Assembly: GCA_963786305.1 (NCBI GenBank)
Contig: CAWAYL010000008.1
Span: 558,001-622,000 of the forward strand
Direction: 5' to 3'
Length of the DNA stretch: 64,000 bases
Source of the DNA: CAKZLS01 sp963786305
Lineage (GTDB): Bacteria; Pseudomonadota; Alphaproteobacteria; Rhodospirillales; Defluviicoccaceae
The notes under the pieces are model-generated. The model did no database searches. It was not told where the DNA came from and was given only the letters and a program-made list of their open reading frames with translations. Each line of letters starts with the position of its first letter. Position 1 is the first letter of the stretch. The position numbers and the translations under genes were made by a program. Shown here piece after piece: positions 21,174 through 29,441 of this stretch.

Positions 21174-21428
21174 ATGCCGCTTAACATCAAGGACGAGCGA
21201 ACCCACGAATTGGCGCGGCGCTTGGCGGCTGTCACTGGAGAGACCATGACCGAGGCGGTGCGAAACGCCTTGCGGGAACGCTTGAAACGGCAGGTGGCGA
21301 GCCGTAGCGGACGGCCACTGCGCGAGCGGCTGCAGGAAATTGCCGATCACTGTGCGACGTTGCCGGTCGTTCGGGATCGAACGGAGGACGATATCCTGGG
21401 ATACGATGAGCGCGGGCTGCCAGGCTGA
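21174..21428 (+). CDS. vapB: VapB-type antitoxin
   Basis: Antitoxin of a type II toxin-antitoxin pair: it binds the VapC toxin and, by family analogy, the shared promoter. The 84 residues begin with MPLNIKDERTHELARRLAAV and TMTEAVRNALRERL, a ribbon-helix-helix-type DNA-binding start. The C-terminus (DDILGYDERGLPG) matches the toxin-binding end of this VapB group. TGGAGGATAA precedes the ATG. Its stop overlaps the vapC start by one base (TGATG), so the pair is translationally coupled. Confidence 0.88.
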   Translation: MPLNIKDERTHELARRLAAVTGETMTEAVRNALRERLKRQVASRSGRPLRERLQEIADHCATLPVVRDRTEDDILGYDERGLPG

Positions 21429-21817
21429 TGGTGATCGACACTTCGGCCATCGTCGCAATTCTTCAACAAGAACCCGAAAGCGGACGCTTTCTCGCCCTCA
21501 TCGAAAACGACACCACCCGGCTGATGACAACCGCGAACTATCTTGAAGCGGCGATCATCATCGAGGATCGATTCGGCTACGACGGCATCCGCGACCTGAA
21601 GCTGTTTCTCTCCGAAGCCGGCATCGATATCGAGCCGGTCACCTTCGATCACGCGGAAACGGCACGCGAAGCCTACCGCGAGTACGGTCGCGGCAACCAC
21701 CCAGCCGGTCTCAGCTACGGAGATTGCTTCGCCTATGCATTGGCCAGGGCAACTGGTGAACCATTGCTGTTCAAAGGCAGCGATTTCGGCCAGACCGACA
21801 TCTCGTCCGCCGGGTAA
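21428..21817 (+). CDS. vapC: VapC-type PIN-domain ribonuclease toxin
   Basis: PIN-domain endoribonuclease toxin of 129 residues, expected to cut RNA (tRNA in studied VapCs) when released from VapB. The acidic residues of the active site are visible: Asp4 in MVIDTSAIVAIL, Glu40 in NYLEAAIIIE and Asp99 in LSYGDCFAYALA. Length and domain are typical and there is no frame damage. The pair lies between rnpB and a region bearing a displaced ampD fragment, so it may belong to an acquired segment. Confidence 0.92.
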   Translation: MVIDTSAIVAILQQEPESGRFLALIENDTTRLMTTANYLEAAIIIEDRFGYDGIRDLKLFLSEAGIDIEPVTFDHAETAREAYREYGRGNHPAGLSYGDCFAYALARATGEPLLFKGSDFGQTDISSAG

Positions 21818-22586
21818 CGTCCCCGTTCCCGGCGAGCCTTTGCGCCCAGTCCCGATCGTCGCGCGCATGATGAAGATGTCGGTCATGATCCCGCCGCATC
21901 GCGGCGCCCTCACCTTCCCACTGCTTCGCAGCGGACCCCTTCCTCTCCCGCGAGCGGGCGAGGAGATTTGGGGCCCGTTCGTTTGGATTTACCCTCGTCG
22001 TCGCTTGCGGGCCGGGATGGCATGGCAACGGACGATATCCATGTGCCCCCTTCGGCTCGGTCGGCCGGGAAACAGTATAGACGATCTGCCGAGGCCGACA
22101 ATCAGTCGGTCAGCGCAACCAAAGCAAGAACTGGTAAGTTTTTTCGAGCGCGGCTCCGGTTTGGCGGCAATTGTCCGGAAATACATTCGCCACGTTGTGC
22201 CCTCCGTGAACCCAAGAAATAAAGAGGTAAAGATCCAAGAGCTAACTTCCTGGCAAGCCGCAAACCGCAGTCGCCATGGCCGTCCAGGCGCGCGACCGCG
22301 CAACGAAGTCACGCGCCGCAGATCTCCAGCAGTCACTTGAGTAAACGGGCGGTTTCGAATCGATGCGGCCGTTGACGCGGGTGGGGCGGAAGCGGCAGTG
22401 GAAAGCCCGGAGGGTGTTGAACGGGCCTTCGGACAGGCTCTCGAACAATAAGAACAAGAAAACAGTCTGCCACGCGCAGAAAATTCCCTTTGGGCCGTGT
22501 CCCGGTTTGGCTGGACAATAGGAGAACTCGAGCCCTCATGGCCCGGCCAATCGGGGCCATTGAGCCCAGAAACAAGGGAGGTTTTC
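21818..22586. other. Intergenic stretch without a full gene
   Basis: About 770 bases between vapC and mscS. I see no supported gene. It contains a hairpin-forming stretch around 21945-21965 (cctctcccgcgagcgggcga) and an ampD 3' fragment at 22347-22430, listed separately. The last 20 bases hold the mscS ribosome binding site (AAGGGAGG). Confidence 0.6.
22347..22430 (-). pseudogene. Duplicated 3' fragment of ampD
   Basis: Roughly 84 bases closely match 23934-24015 inside the intact ampD gene, in the same orientation. The shared peptide core is RFRPTRVNGRID here and HFRPARVNGRID in AmpD. One base is missing relative to ampD, and the match ends within the cell wall-binding part of the protein. 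The two copies flank mscS, which suggests a segmental duplication or insertion at the ampD 3' end. Confidence 0.75.
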
Positions 22587-23924
22587 ATGGAGCAGGACTT
22601 AAGTGCCAAGTTGCTTGCCTGGTTGCTGACCGCAATCGACATTCTGCAGCATCAGATCTTTTCCCCCAACAACATGGTCCAAGTGCCGGCGATCATGTTC
22701 ACGTTTATCGTGGTATGGCTGCTCGCGCATTTGCTCAGACCCGGACTCGAACGAGTGTTCCATCACTTGGCCGTCGATCGCGAACAGGAGGAGTTTTACC
22801 TGTCCGGCCTGTTGCCGTTGTTCCTTCCGCTGTCATGGATCGTCGCCTTGTGGATTTCGATACTGGTTGCGGGCCGTTTCGGATGGCCATCCCATCTCGT
22901 GAACATCGTGCTCAATCTGGCGGCGGCATGGCTGGTTGTGCGCTTCGCAACGGCCCTAATTCCCAACGCCGTGGTGTCGCGCACGGTGGCAATCATCGCC
23001 TGGACGGTCGCGGCGTTGAGCATTCTCGGAATGCTTTCGCCGATCATTGAGGCCCTCGCCGCGGCTTCGTTCTCATTGGGCGAGGCGCGTATGTCATTGC
23101 TGACGTTGCTTGAGGCCGTCGGGACAACGGTCGTTCTCATCTGGGGCTCCCTGGTGATCGCCCGCATCGTTGAAAAGCGCATGACCCGGATGACCGCGTT
23201 GAGCCCCAGCTTCCGGGTCATCTTCGGCAAACTATTCAAGTTCTGCCTCCTCGGCATTGCTGTCATGTTGTCCCTCGGGGTTTTCGGAATCGATCTGACA
23301 GCATTTGCCGTCTTCACGGGCGCCCTGGGGGTCGGTCTCGGTTTCGGTCTGCAGAAAAGCATGGCGAACCTGTTCGCGGGCGTGATCCTGCTCATCGACA
23401 AGTCCATCAAACCCGGAGACATCATTGAAGTCAGTGGAACGTTCGGATGGGTCACGGGGGTTCGAGCCCGCTACGTCGAGGTTGAAACGCGCGATGGTAC
23501 CGAGTTTTTGATCCCCAACGAAGATATCATCACGCAGAAGGTGTTCAACTGGACGCATCAGGACGAGAACGTGCGTTTGAAGCTACCCGTCCGAGTGGCG
23601 TATGATGCCGATGTGCGCAAGGCGCTCGACCTGATGAACGAAGCCGCCAACCGGTGCCCGCGTGTGCTAAAGGAACCGGCGCCAAACCCGCAAGTCATGG
23701 CATTGGGAGAAAACGGCGTGGAATTGGAGCTTCGCTTCTGGATCGCCGATGTGCGGAACGGCGTCCATAACGTCTCCAGCGAAGTGTTGATCGAGCTACT
23801 CGATCTGTTTCGCGAGCATGACGTGCGTGTCCCGCTGCCGCAGCGCGACCTCTACATCCACAAGTTTCCGAAGGCCATCGCCGGATCGTTGTCCCAGATC
23901 ACGCCACCGAAACCAATTCCATGA
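22587..23924 (+). CDS. MscS-family mechanosensitive channel
   Basis: Inner membrane channel of the small-conductance mechanosensitive family, releasing solutes on osmotic downshock. The protein is 445 residues from ATG 22587, which has AAGGGAGG in front. About six hydrophobic helices precede the MscS core, with the pore helix GALGVGLGFGLQKSMANLFA and then ILLIDKSIKPGDIIEV and FLIPNEDIITQKVFNWT in the beta domain. The extra N-terminal helices make it longer than MscS itself (286 residues), nearer to the YbdG/YnaI size class. It overlaps the convergent ampD gene by 26 bases. Confidence 0.92.
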   Translation: MEQDLSAKLLAWLLTAIDILQHQIFSPNNMVQVPAIMFTFIVVWLLAHLLRPGLERVFHHLAVDREQEEFYLSGLLPLFLPLSWIVALWISILVAGRFGWPSHLVNIVLNLAAAWLVVRFATALIPNAVVSRTVAIIAWTVAALSILGMLSPIIEALAAASFSLGEARMSLLTLLEAVGTTVVLIWGSLVIARIVEKRMTRMTALSPSFRVIFGKLFKFCLLGIAVMLSLGVFGIDLTAFAVFTGALGVGLGFGLQKSMANLFAGVILLIDKSIKPGDIIEVSGTFGWVTGVRARYVEVETRDGTEFLIPNEDIITQKVFNWTHQDENVRLKLPVRVAYDADVRKALDLMNEAANRCPRVLKEPAPNPQVMALGENGVELELRFWIADVRNGVHNVSSEVLIELLDLFREHDVRVPLPQRDLYIHKFPKAIAGSLSQITPPKPIP

Positions 23925-24582
23925 GGCCTCGGAGCAACCTTGCGGTTTCGAAGTCGATGCGGCCGTTGACGCGGGCGGGGCGGAAGTGGCGCTGGAACGC
24001 GCGGAGGGTGGCGAACAGGTCCGCGGTCTCGTAGCCGTAGTCCGCCAGCATATCGCGGATCACGGCCGGGTCCATCAGGCACTCGGCGGACTCGTCCGGC
24101 CACAGGCCGACGCCGGCGGCGGCGAGCCTCGGCCAGTCGAACAGTTCGCCGGGGTCCATCTTGCGCCGGGGCGCCACGTCGGAATGGCCGACCACGTTGC
24201 GGGCCGGAATGGCATGGCGTCGGACGATGCCCCGGGCGAGATCCGCCAACGCCGCCATCTGCGCTTCCGGGAATGGCCGGTAGCCGAACTCGTGGCCGGG
24301 GTTGACCAGCTCGATGCCGATGGCGCGCCCGTTGATGCCGGTGTGGCCGCGCCAGAACGAAACGCCGGCGTGCCACGCGCGCGCCGCCTCGTCCGCCAGC
24401 CGGGTGACGGTTCCGTCCTCGTCGATCATGTAATGGGCGCTGACCTTGGCGTCTGGATCACAAAGCCGGGCGCGGGCGGCCTCTGCGGTCTCCATGCCGG
24501 TATAGTGCAACACCAGCATGTCGATCGGGACGTCCTCGGGGCGGCAATCGACGTTGGGCGAGGGACACACGCGGACCTTCAT
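23899..24582 (-). CDS. ampD: N-acetylmuramoyl-L-alanine amidase (AmpD/AmiD type)
   Basis: Zinc amidase that removes the peptide from anhydro-muropeptides or peptidoglycan. The 227 residues hold an Amidase_2 domain with zinc ligands His26 (LVLHYTGM), His134 and Asp144 (VVGHSDVAPRRKMDPG), then a C-terminal peptidoglycan-binding-like domain (LRAFQRHFRPARVNGRID). There is no signal peptide, which favours a cytoplasmic recycling role, although the extra domain resembles AmiD. Its start overlaps the upstream transporter stop by one base (TGATG). Confidence 0.92.
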   Translation of the reverse strand: MKVRVCPSPNVDCRPEDVPIDMLVLHYTGMETAEAARARLCDPDAKVSAHYMIDEDGTVTRLADEAARAWHAGVSFWRGHTGINGRAIGIELVNPGHEFGYRPFPEAQMAALADLARGIVRRHAIPARNVVGHSDVAPRRKMDPGELFDWPRLAAAGVGLWPDESAECLMDPAVIRDMLADYGYETADLFATLRAFQRHFRPARVNGRIDFETARLLRGLMELVSVA

Positions 24583-25469
24583 CAGACCACCGGAGCGGGA
24601 GGTGGGACCGGCGGCGGTGGCGGTGACGGCCGGAGGAAGTGGATCATCGCGACGCCGGAGAGCGTCACCAGCCCGCCGAAAACGATGCGGAGCGTCAGCG
24701 GCTCATCGAGGATCAGCACCGCGAGGAACACCGCCAGAACCGGCGCCAGCAGCATCAGCGGCACCACCCGGTTCACCTCGTACTTGCGGATCAGGTAGTA
24801 CCACAGGCCGTAGGCGGTGATCGACGCGCCGACGGCCATGAACACGATGCCGCCCCAGCCGCGCCAGTCGGCGGCGGCGAGGGCCTGGAGCTGCCCGTGC
24901 TCGAACAGCGCGCTGGCGATCAGGAATTGCGGCAGGGCGAAGACCGTGAACCAGGCATTGAGCACGAAGACGTTGATCTCGCCGATCCGCTTGATGATGA
25001 TGTTGGCGAGCGCCCAGGCGAACGCCGAGGTCACCACCATCGACAGGTGCGCCGGGCTCGGCGCGGCGGCGGGATCGCCCCCCAGCAGATACACGCCGAC
25101 GAAGGCGACGACGATGCCGGCGTATTGCATGACGCCGGCGCGCTCGCGATAGAAGATCGTCGCGAGAATGAGGCTGAACGGCACGGAAAGCTGGATGGCG
25201 ATGGCCGAGAGACCTGCGTCGACACCCCGCAGACCGGAAAACAGCAGCCCGAAATGCAGGCCGCCGAGCACCACCGACATGGCGACGATCAACAACCATG
25301 ATTTTCCCGGCGGCCGCAGAAACGGAGACAGAAGGACGGCCACCAGGGCAAACCGGATCGCCAGCAGCAGGTTCGGCGGGATCTGGCCGATGGCCACCTT
25401 GGCGACGATGAAATTCATCGCCCAGATAAGGATCACGGCCAGCGCGGCGGCGAAATCGTGCGGTTTCAT
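24582..25469 (-). CDS. EamA-family (DMT) transporter
   Basis: Ten-helix drug/metabolite transporter of 295 residues with two EamA repeats, the first starting near residue 8 (AALAVILIWAMNFIVAKVAIG) and the second near 145. The substrate cannot be told from sequence. The C-terminus is a Pro-rich tail (PSPPPPPVPPPAPVV). It is translationally coupled to ampD (TGATG), so a role in exporting or importing a wall fragment or amino acid is possible but unproven. Confidence 0.88.
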   Translation of the reverse strand: MKPHDFAAALAVILIWAMNFIVAKVAIGQIPPNLLLAIRFALVAVLLSPFLRPPGKSWLLIVAMSVVLGGLHFGLLFSGLRGVDAGLSAIAIQLSVPFSLILATIFYRERAGVMQYAGIVVAFVGVYLLGGDPAAAPSPAHLSMVVTSAFAWALANIIIKRIGEINVFVLNAWFTVFALPQFLIASALFEHGQLQALAAADWRGWGGIVFMAVGASITAYGLWYYLIRKYEVNRVVPLMLLAPVLAVFLAVLILDEPLTLRIVFGGLVTLSGVAMIHFLRPSPPPPPVPPPAPVV

Positions 25470-25489
25470 GGCCTGCTTCGTGCTTGGAC

Positions 25490-26257
25490 TTATTTAATGC
25501 CGCGTTGTTTCTCGATTTCGTCATAGGCGGCATTGATCGCGGCCATGCGCTGATTGGCCACCTGAACGAACTCCTCGGGCATACCCTGGGCGACCAGGGT
25601 ATCGGGATGATTTTCGCGAATGAGCTTGCGGTACGCCTTCTTGATCTCGTCGTTGCCGTCGCCTCGGCTGATGCCCAGCACCTCGTAGGGATCGGACTTG
25701 TCCGGACCCATGAAGGTGGCGCGCAGCCGCTCGAACGCGTGTAAATCGAGCCCGAAGATCTCGCTCACGCGGCGCAGGTAGGAGAGTTCGGCCGGGCGCA
25801 CCTCGCCGTCGGCGCGGGCGATGTGGAACAGGCCGGCGAGAAGTTCCTCGAGTACCGCCGGCTCGTTGCGGAACAGCCAGGCCACCTGCTTGGCGTAGGG
25901 CTCGAAGCCGCGGGCGTCCTTCTTCGCCATATCGAAGATGCGCCCGACATTCTTCATTTCCTCCGGCGGGATATGGAAGACTTCCTTGAACGCCTTGACC
26001 TCGGCGCGGCTCACGGTTCCGTCGGCCTTGGCCATCTTGGCGCCGAGGACGATGACGGCGACGGTGAACGCCACCTGGCGGGCGCCGGAGGGAGACGCCG
26101 CCGTCGCGTCTTCCGGCCCTTCCAGTTGCGGCGGGCCTTCCTGGGCGCCGCGGAACTTGTCCACGGCATGACCGGCGAGCCCGCCGATCAACGCTCCCAG
26201 CGGCCCGCCGAGCGCGAACCCGGCGACACCGCCGATGATCTTTCCCCAAATGCTCAT
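25490..26257 (-). CDS. DjlA-like protein: TerB domain plus J domain
   Basis: Co-chaperone-like protein of 255 residues. A glycine-rich hydrophobic N-terminus (IIGGVAGFALGGPLGALIGGLAG) is probably membrane-associated. A TerB-type helical domain spans about residues 60-175, and a C-terminal J domain contains the essential HPD tripeptide (RENHPDTL). The architecture matches the DjlA family, which stimulates DnaK ATPase. It is intact and stands apart from the EamA gene by 20 bases. Confidence 0.9.
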   Translation of the reverse strand: MSIWGKIIGGVAGFALGGPLGALIGGLAGHAVDKFRGAQEGPPQLEGPEDATAASPSGARQVAFTVAVIVLGAKMAKADGTVSRAEVKAFKEVFHIPPEEMKNVGRIFDMAKKDARGFEPYAKQVAWLFRNEPAVLEELLAGLFHIARADGEVRPAELSYLRRVSEIFGLDLHAFERLRATFMGPDKSDPYEVLGISRGDGNDEIKKAYRKLIRENHPDTLVAQGMPEEFVQVANQRMAAINAAYDEIEKQRGIK

Positions 26258-26378
26258 GATGGATCTTTATCCCGAACTCTTTGCGAACGATACCATAGCG
26301 GCCCGCCGCCGGGTGGCAAGTCCCGGCGGCGGGCGCGCCGTCGATCGCCATCGCGCCGCCGTTATCTCGACGACACGG

Positions 26379-27101
26379 TTATCTCGACGACAAGCTCAAC
26401 TTTCCGATCATCGGCAACTTGACCGCCAGATCGTCGGGGTCGATGCCGAACACCAAACCCAGGACGTTGATCTCCACCCCCTCCCGCATGCCCACCATCA
26501 GACCCACCAGCCCGAACAGCGACACCTGGAAGCCGCTGCCGCTGGGCGTCCTGGCCAGCAGCCCGCCGGTGAGGTAGTCCTTGCCGATCGCCGTCGGCGG
26601 CAGCTCGACGGTCAGCTCCGGCACGGCGCGGCCGACATGCGCGGTGAATGTGTTGCTGTTCGGCCCCGGCCACGCGTGATAGGCGTCGGCATGGGGGTAG
26701 GATCGGGCGGCAAGATCGATCCGCCGGATGACGTCGTCGACTTCCGGGCCGCGCAGATCGAACAGGATCTCCGGCTCGGCCCCGAACCAGCGGCCATCCG
26801 GCGCCCGGTCGTGAACGGTCAGCACCGGGTGCCCCCGATAGGCGCGCCAGCCGATCACCTCGTAAACGGTGAACGCCGGTGCCCCGGCCCGCTTGACGGC
26901 GATCCAGGTGTGAACGGCGAAACGGCCCCGCCAGCCCCAGGCGCGCGCGGCATAGACCTGGACCACCGCCTCGGGCGTGGTTTCGGGATCGGGAGCGATG
27001 CCGACGGAGGCGCGGCTCGCCGTTCGCCAGTCACCCGCCATGGCGACCCCGCCCCACAAAACCGCGATGACCATCGCGGCCGTAACCGTTCGCCATGTCA
27101 T
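26379..27101 (-). CDS. DUF3750-type secreted protein
   Basis: Protein of 240 residues of unknown function. The start has a strong ribosome binding site (GGGAGGACGAAATG) and an N-terminal signal or anchor (TVTAAMVIAVLWGGVAMA). The conserved core reads WPGPNSNTFTAHVGRAVPEL, the signature I associate with DUF3750 proteins. The C-terminal third has hydrophobic stretches (VSLFGLVGLMVG). A 15-base direct repeat (gttatctcgacgaca) straddles its stop codon region at about 26359-26394. The function is unknown. Confidence 0.75.
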   Translation of the reverse strand: MTWRTVTAAMVIAVLWGGVAMAGDWRTASRASVGIAPDPETTPEAVVQVYAARAWGWRGRFAVHTWIAVKRAGAPAFTVYEVIGWRAYRGHPVLTVHDRAPDGRWFGAEPEILFDLRGPEVDDVIRRIDLAARSYPHADAYHAWPGPNSNTFTAHVGRAVPELTVELPPTAIGKDYLTGGLLARTPSGSGFQVSLFGLVGLMVGMREGVEINVLGLVFGIDPDDLAVKLPMIGKLSLSSR

Positions 27102-27304
27102 TTCGTCCTCCCGCAAGCCGGGAGTCTTCCCCCGGCGATGAATCCGTGCGTGTCGTCTGCTCTGATATTGGCGTTCGGGCCGAGGGAATAAAGGCGATCG
27201 GTGCTTGACCGGCCATTTCGGTCGATGCGGCACACTGTCACGGCCTTGTAACGATCCCGTCACCGTGCGACGATCACTCGGAAAATCGATGGGGGCCAGT
27301 CGCC

Positions 27305-27703
27305 ATGAAAAGGGACATCGACGGAAGGAACTATGATACCGACGGCGCGCGGCTGATCGCGTCGCACGAGGTGGACACCACCCACACCCGCCGGGTGACC
27401 GCGCTCTATCGATCGCCGGCCGGTGATTTCTTTCTCGTCGAAGAACACGAGACTTACGGTCAGGACGGCGCGCTGCTGCTTCCGTTCACCGACGACATGG
27501 CCCTCAAATGGCTCGAGACCCGGGGAAAACGCGACGTTGCCGAAGAGCTGTTCGGCGACAGACCGGCTACTCTGGTCATCGAGGTCGACCGGCACGTGCT
27601 GCGAATCATCGACGAAACCGCCGCCGTCGCCGGACGAACGCGCAATGACTGGCTGACAGCCACCATCGAGGCGGCGCTCGCCGGTCGGGCGCCCCCTCCC
27701 TAA
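27305..27703 (+). CDS. Hypothetical protein, 132 residues
   Basis: I do not recognise a characterised family. The N-terminal part (MKRDIDGRNYDTDGARLIAS, YRSPAGDFFLVEEHETYG, LPFTDDMALKWLETRG) resembles short accessory proteins of phages and plasmids that share the pattern IDGxxYdTexA and then LYRTxxGxwFL. The last 45 residues (TLVIEVDRHVLRIIDETAAV) look like a ribbon-helix-helix segment, so DNA binding is possible. It converges on the BASS transporter gene, the two stop codons overlapping. Confidence 0.65.
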   Translation: MKRDIDGRNYDTDGARLIASHEVDTTHTRRVTALYRSPAGDFFLVEEHETYGQDGALLLPFTDDMALKWLETRGKRDVAEELFGDRPATLVIEVDRHVLRIIDETAAVAGRTRNDWLTATIEAALAGRAPPP

Positions 27704-28668
27704 TCGTCGGCCCGGACCTTGACGGACAGGAGCCGCCGGTACAGCGGCGCCAGCAACGCCGGCATGACGTATATGGGGAGCTGGCCGAGGGCGAAATAAA
27801 GGGGAATATCCGGGTCCACCCCCGCCGGCAAAACCGCCAGCAGCAGCGCCATGTTGCGGTTGCCGCTGGAAAAGCCCACGGTCAGCGCCGATCGCCGCCC
27901 GAGAAAGGAAAACGCCGCCGCGCCGATGCCCTGGAACCCGATATACGCGGCGAACGTCACCGCCAGGAAGAACAGGACATGGGACGGCTCCCGCATGAAC
28001 CGGACGGTGACGCCATCCATGATGGCGATGGCGAACAGCACCAGGAGGACGACCGCCGTTCCATCCATCCAGGCGGCGGCGCGCGCCAGGGTGTGCGCGC
28101 CCGCGAGCCGGCGGGTGACGGCCGCCGCGATCAGCGCGCTGCCGATCATCGCGCCGAGCCGCACGAACAGGGTTCCCGCCCCCACGGCGAGTGGCAGATC
28201 GAGGATTTCCAGAGCGACCAGCGGTAGCACCAGGGGCGCCAGCACGGTGGCCGCCACCATGACCGCCAGACTGAGCGAGCCGTCGAGGCCGAGCAACACC
28301 GCGAACGCCGGCGACGACATGATCGGAGGCGCGGCCGACATCAAAACCAGCGCCGCCGCCAGGCCGGGCGGCGCCCCGGTCCACCACATCAGGCCGGCCA
28401 TGACCGCCGGCGATATCACCAACAGCCAGCCGACGACGACGCCAACGACGCCAACGACGCCGCCAACGACCGCCAGCGGCCGGCGACCGTGGGACACCGC
28501 CCCGGTCCAATTCAGGCGAAGCGCCGCGAGAAACAACAGCCCCCATACGGTCGGCGCCAGCATCGGCTTCAGTACGGCGGCGAGACCGGGCCACACCAGA
28601 CCGGCGAAAACACCCGCGGCAAGAATGACGGTCGCGTATCGAGCCAGGAAGGTCAGGATGGCGGTCAT
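27700..28668 (-). CDS. Bile acid:sodium symporter-like (BASS) transporter
   Basis: Membrane protein of 322 residues with about nine or ten hydrophobic helices. The motif GFSSGNRNMALLLA, with a polar pair in a broken helix, fits BASS/SBF-like transporters. The substrate is unknown. A run VVGGVVGVVGVVVGW is encoded by 9-base tandem units (acgacgcca) near 28432-28475, a possible slippage site. The chosen start, MTAILTFLARYATV, drops a non-conserved upstream extension. Confidence 0.75.
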   Translation of the reverse strand: MTAILTFLARYATVILAAGVFAGLVWPGLAAVLKPMLAPTVWGLLFLAALRLNWTGAVSHGRRPLAVVGGVVGVVGVVVGWLLVISPAVMAGLMWWTGAPPGLAAALVLMSAAPPIMSSPAFAVLLGLDGSLSLAVMVAATVLAPLVLPLVALEILDLPLAVGAGTLFVRLGAMIGSALIAAAVTRRLAGAHTLARAAAWMDGTAVVLLVLFAIAIMDGVTVRFMREPSHVLFFLAVTFAAYIGFQGIGAAAFSFLGRRSALTVGFSSGNRNMALLLAVLPAGVDPDIPLYFALGQLPIYVMPALLAPLYRRLLSVKVRADD

Positions 28669-28929
28669 CGTCCGCCCGGTATAGCGTATTTGGTGAAACG
28701 CGCAAGGAACGAGCGCAATCGTTCGTTGCAGGCACCCAGGTGGAGCGAGAGCCAACGCGTACGACCAATGGCCACTTGACTGAACGCGTCTGCCGGGTTG
28801 TCTGATACGATGGAATTGTTCGTGCGCGGGCAACAAGAGAGAGCACGACCGTCTGATCCGATCGGGCCGACCTGATCGAGCCGATTAGATTGGGCCATGC
28901 TCCAGGGAACCATTGTCGGGAGAGGTTGA

Positions 28930-29217
28930 ATGTCACTCAAGCAGAGCCGAAAGCTCGAAGGAAATCTTGGCGAGACCCTTCGTGAACTGACCAACGCCCT
29001 CGGTAGCTACGATTATGAGGTCAAGGGCAATCAGATCTTCGTCGACGACCATGGGCACCGGGTGATCATCGATCTGATTTACCAGGGCGATCGTCAGCTC
29101 GGTTCGCTGGACCTGCCGATGACCCAGGTGAATTACGCGTTCGAGGGACACTCCCAAGAAGAGATGGACGCGTTCATGAGCCATCTTTCGCAACACACGG
29201 TACGAACCGGAGGCTGA
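28930..29217 (+). CDS. Hypothetical protein, 95 residues, upstream of ahcY
   Basis: A small soluble protein with GAGAGG before the ATG. It begins MSLKQSRKLEGNLGETLREL and contains FVDDHGHRVIIDLIYQGDRQ and VNYAFEGHSQEEMDAFMSHL. Composition and codon use match the surrounding genes, so it looks real, but I do not recognise the family. A strong hairpin follows its stop codon and ahcY begins 224 bases later on the same strand. Confidence 0.65.
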   Translation: MSLKQSRKLEGNLGETLRELTNALGSYDYEVKGNQIFVDDHGHRVIIDLIYQGDRQLGSLDLPMTQVNYAFEGHSQEEMDAFMSHLSQHTVRTGG

Positions 29218-29218
29218 A

Positions 29219-29265
29219 TCCGAGCGCTTGATTCGGCTCGACAGGATAGTGCATCAACGCTCGGA
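29219..29265 (+). terminator. 13-pair hairpin between the 95-residue gene and ahcY
   Basis: TCCGAGCGCTTGAT (29219-29232) pairs with ATCAACGCTCGGA (29253-29265), thirteen pairs with one bulged C and a 20-base loop. It starts two bases after the upstream stop codon. No T-run follows, so it may be a Rho-independent-like terminator, an RNA-end protector or part of the ahcY leader. I could not match it to the SAH riboswitch. Confidence 0.55.
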
Positions 29266-29441
29266 CGGTTCGTTCGTCTTCGCCTTGGTCAACGCCTTGA
29301 CGAGCGTCACCTTCGGTCAACAAGAACGTTGGGAGGCGCGCCCGTTTGGTGATAGAAGTCCGACCGCGCGTCGGCTCGACGCGAGACGCCGGCACCATGG
29401 ACGCATGCCTTCCGAGGAAGATTGAGGATATCACACAGGAT

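Noticed and set aside
29218..29441. SAH riboswitch upstream of ahcY
   Set aside because: I could not find the conserved core of the known SAH aptamer; only a simple hairpin is visible.
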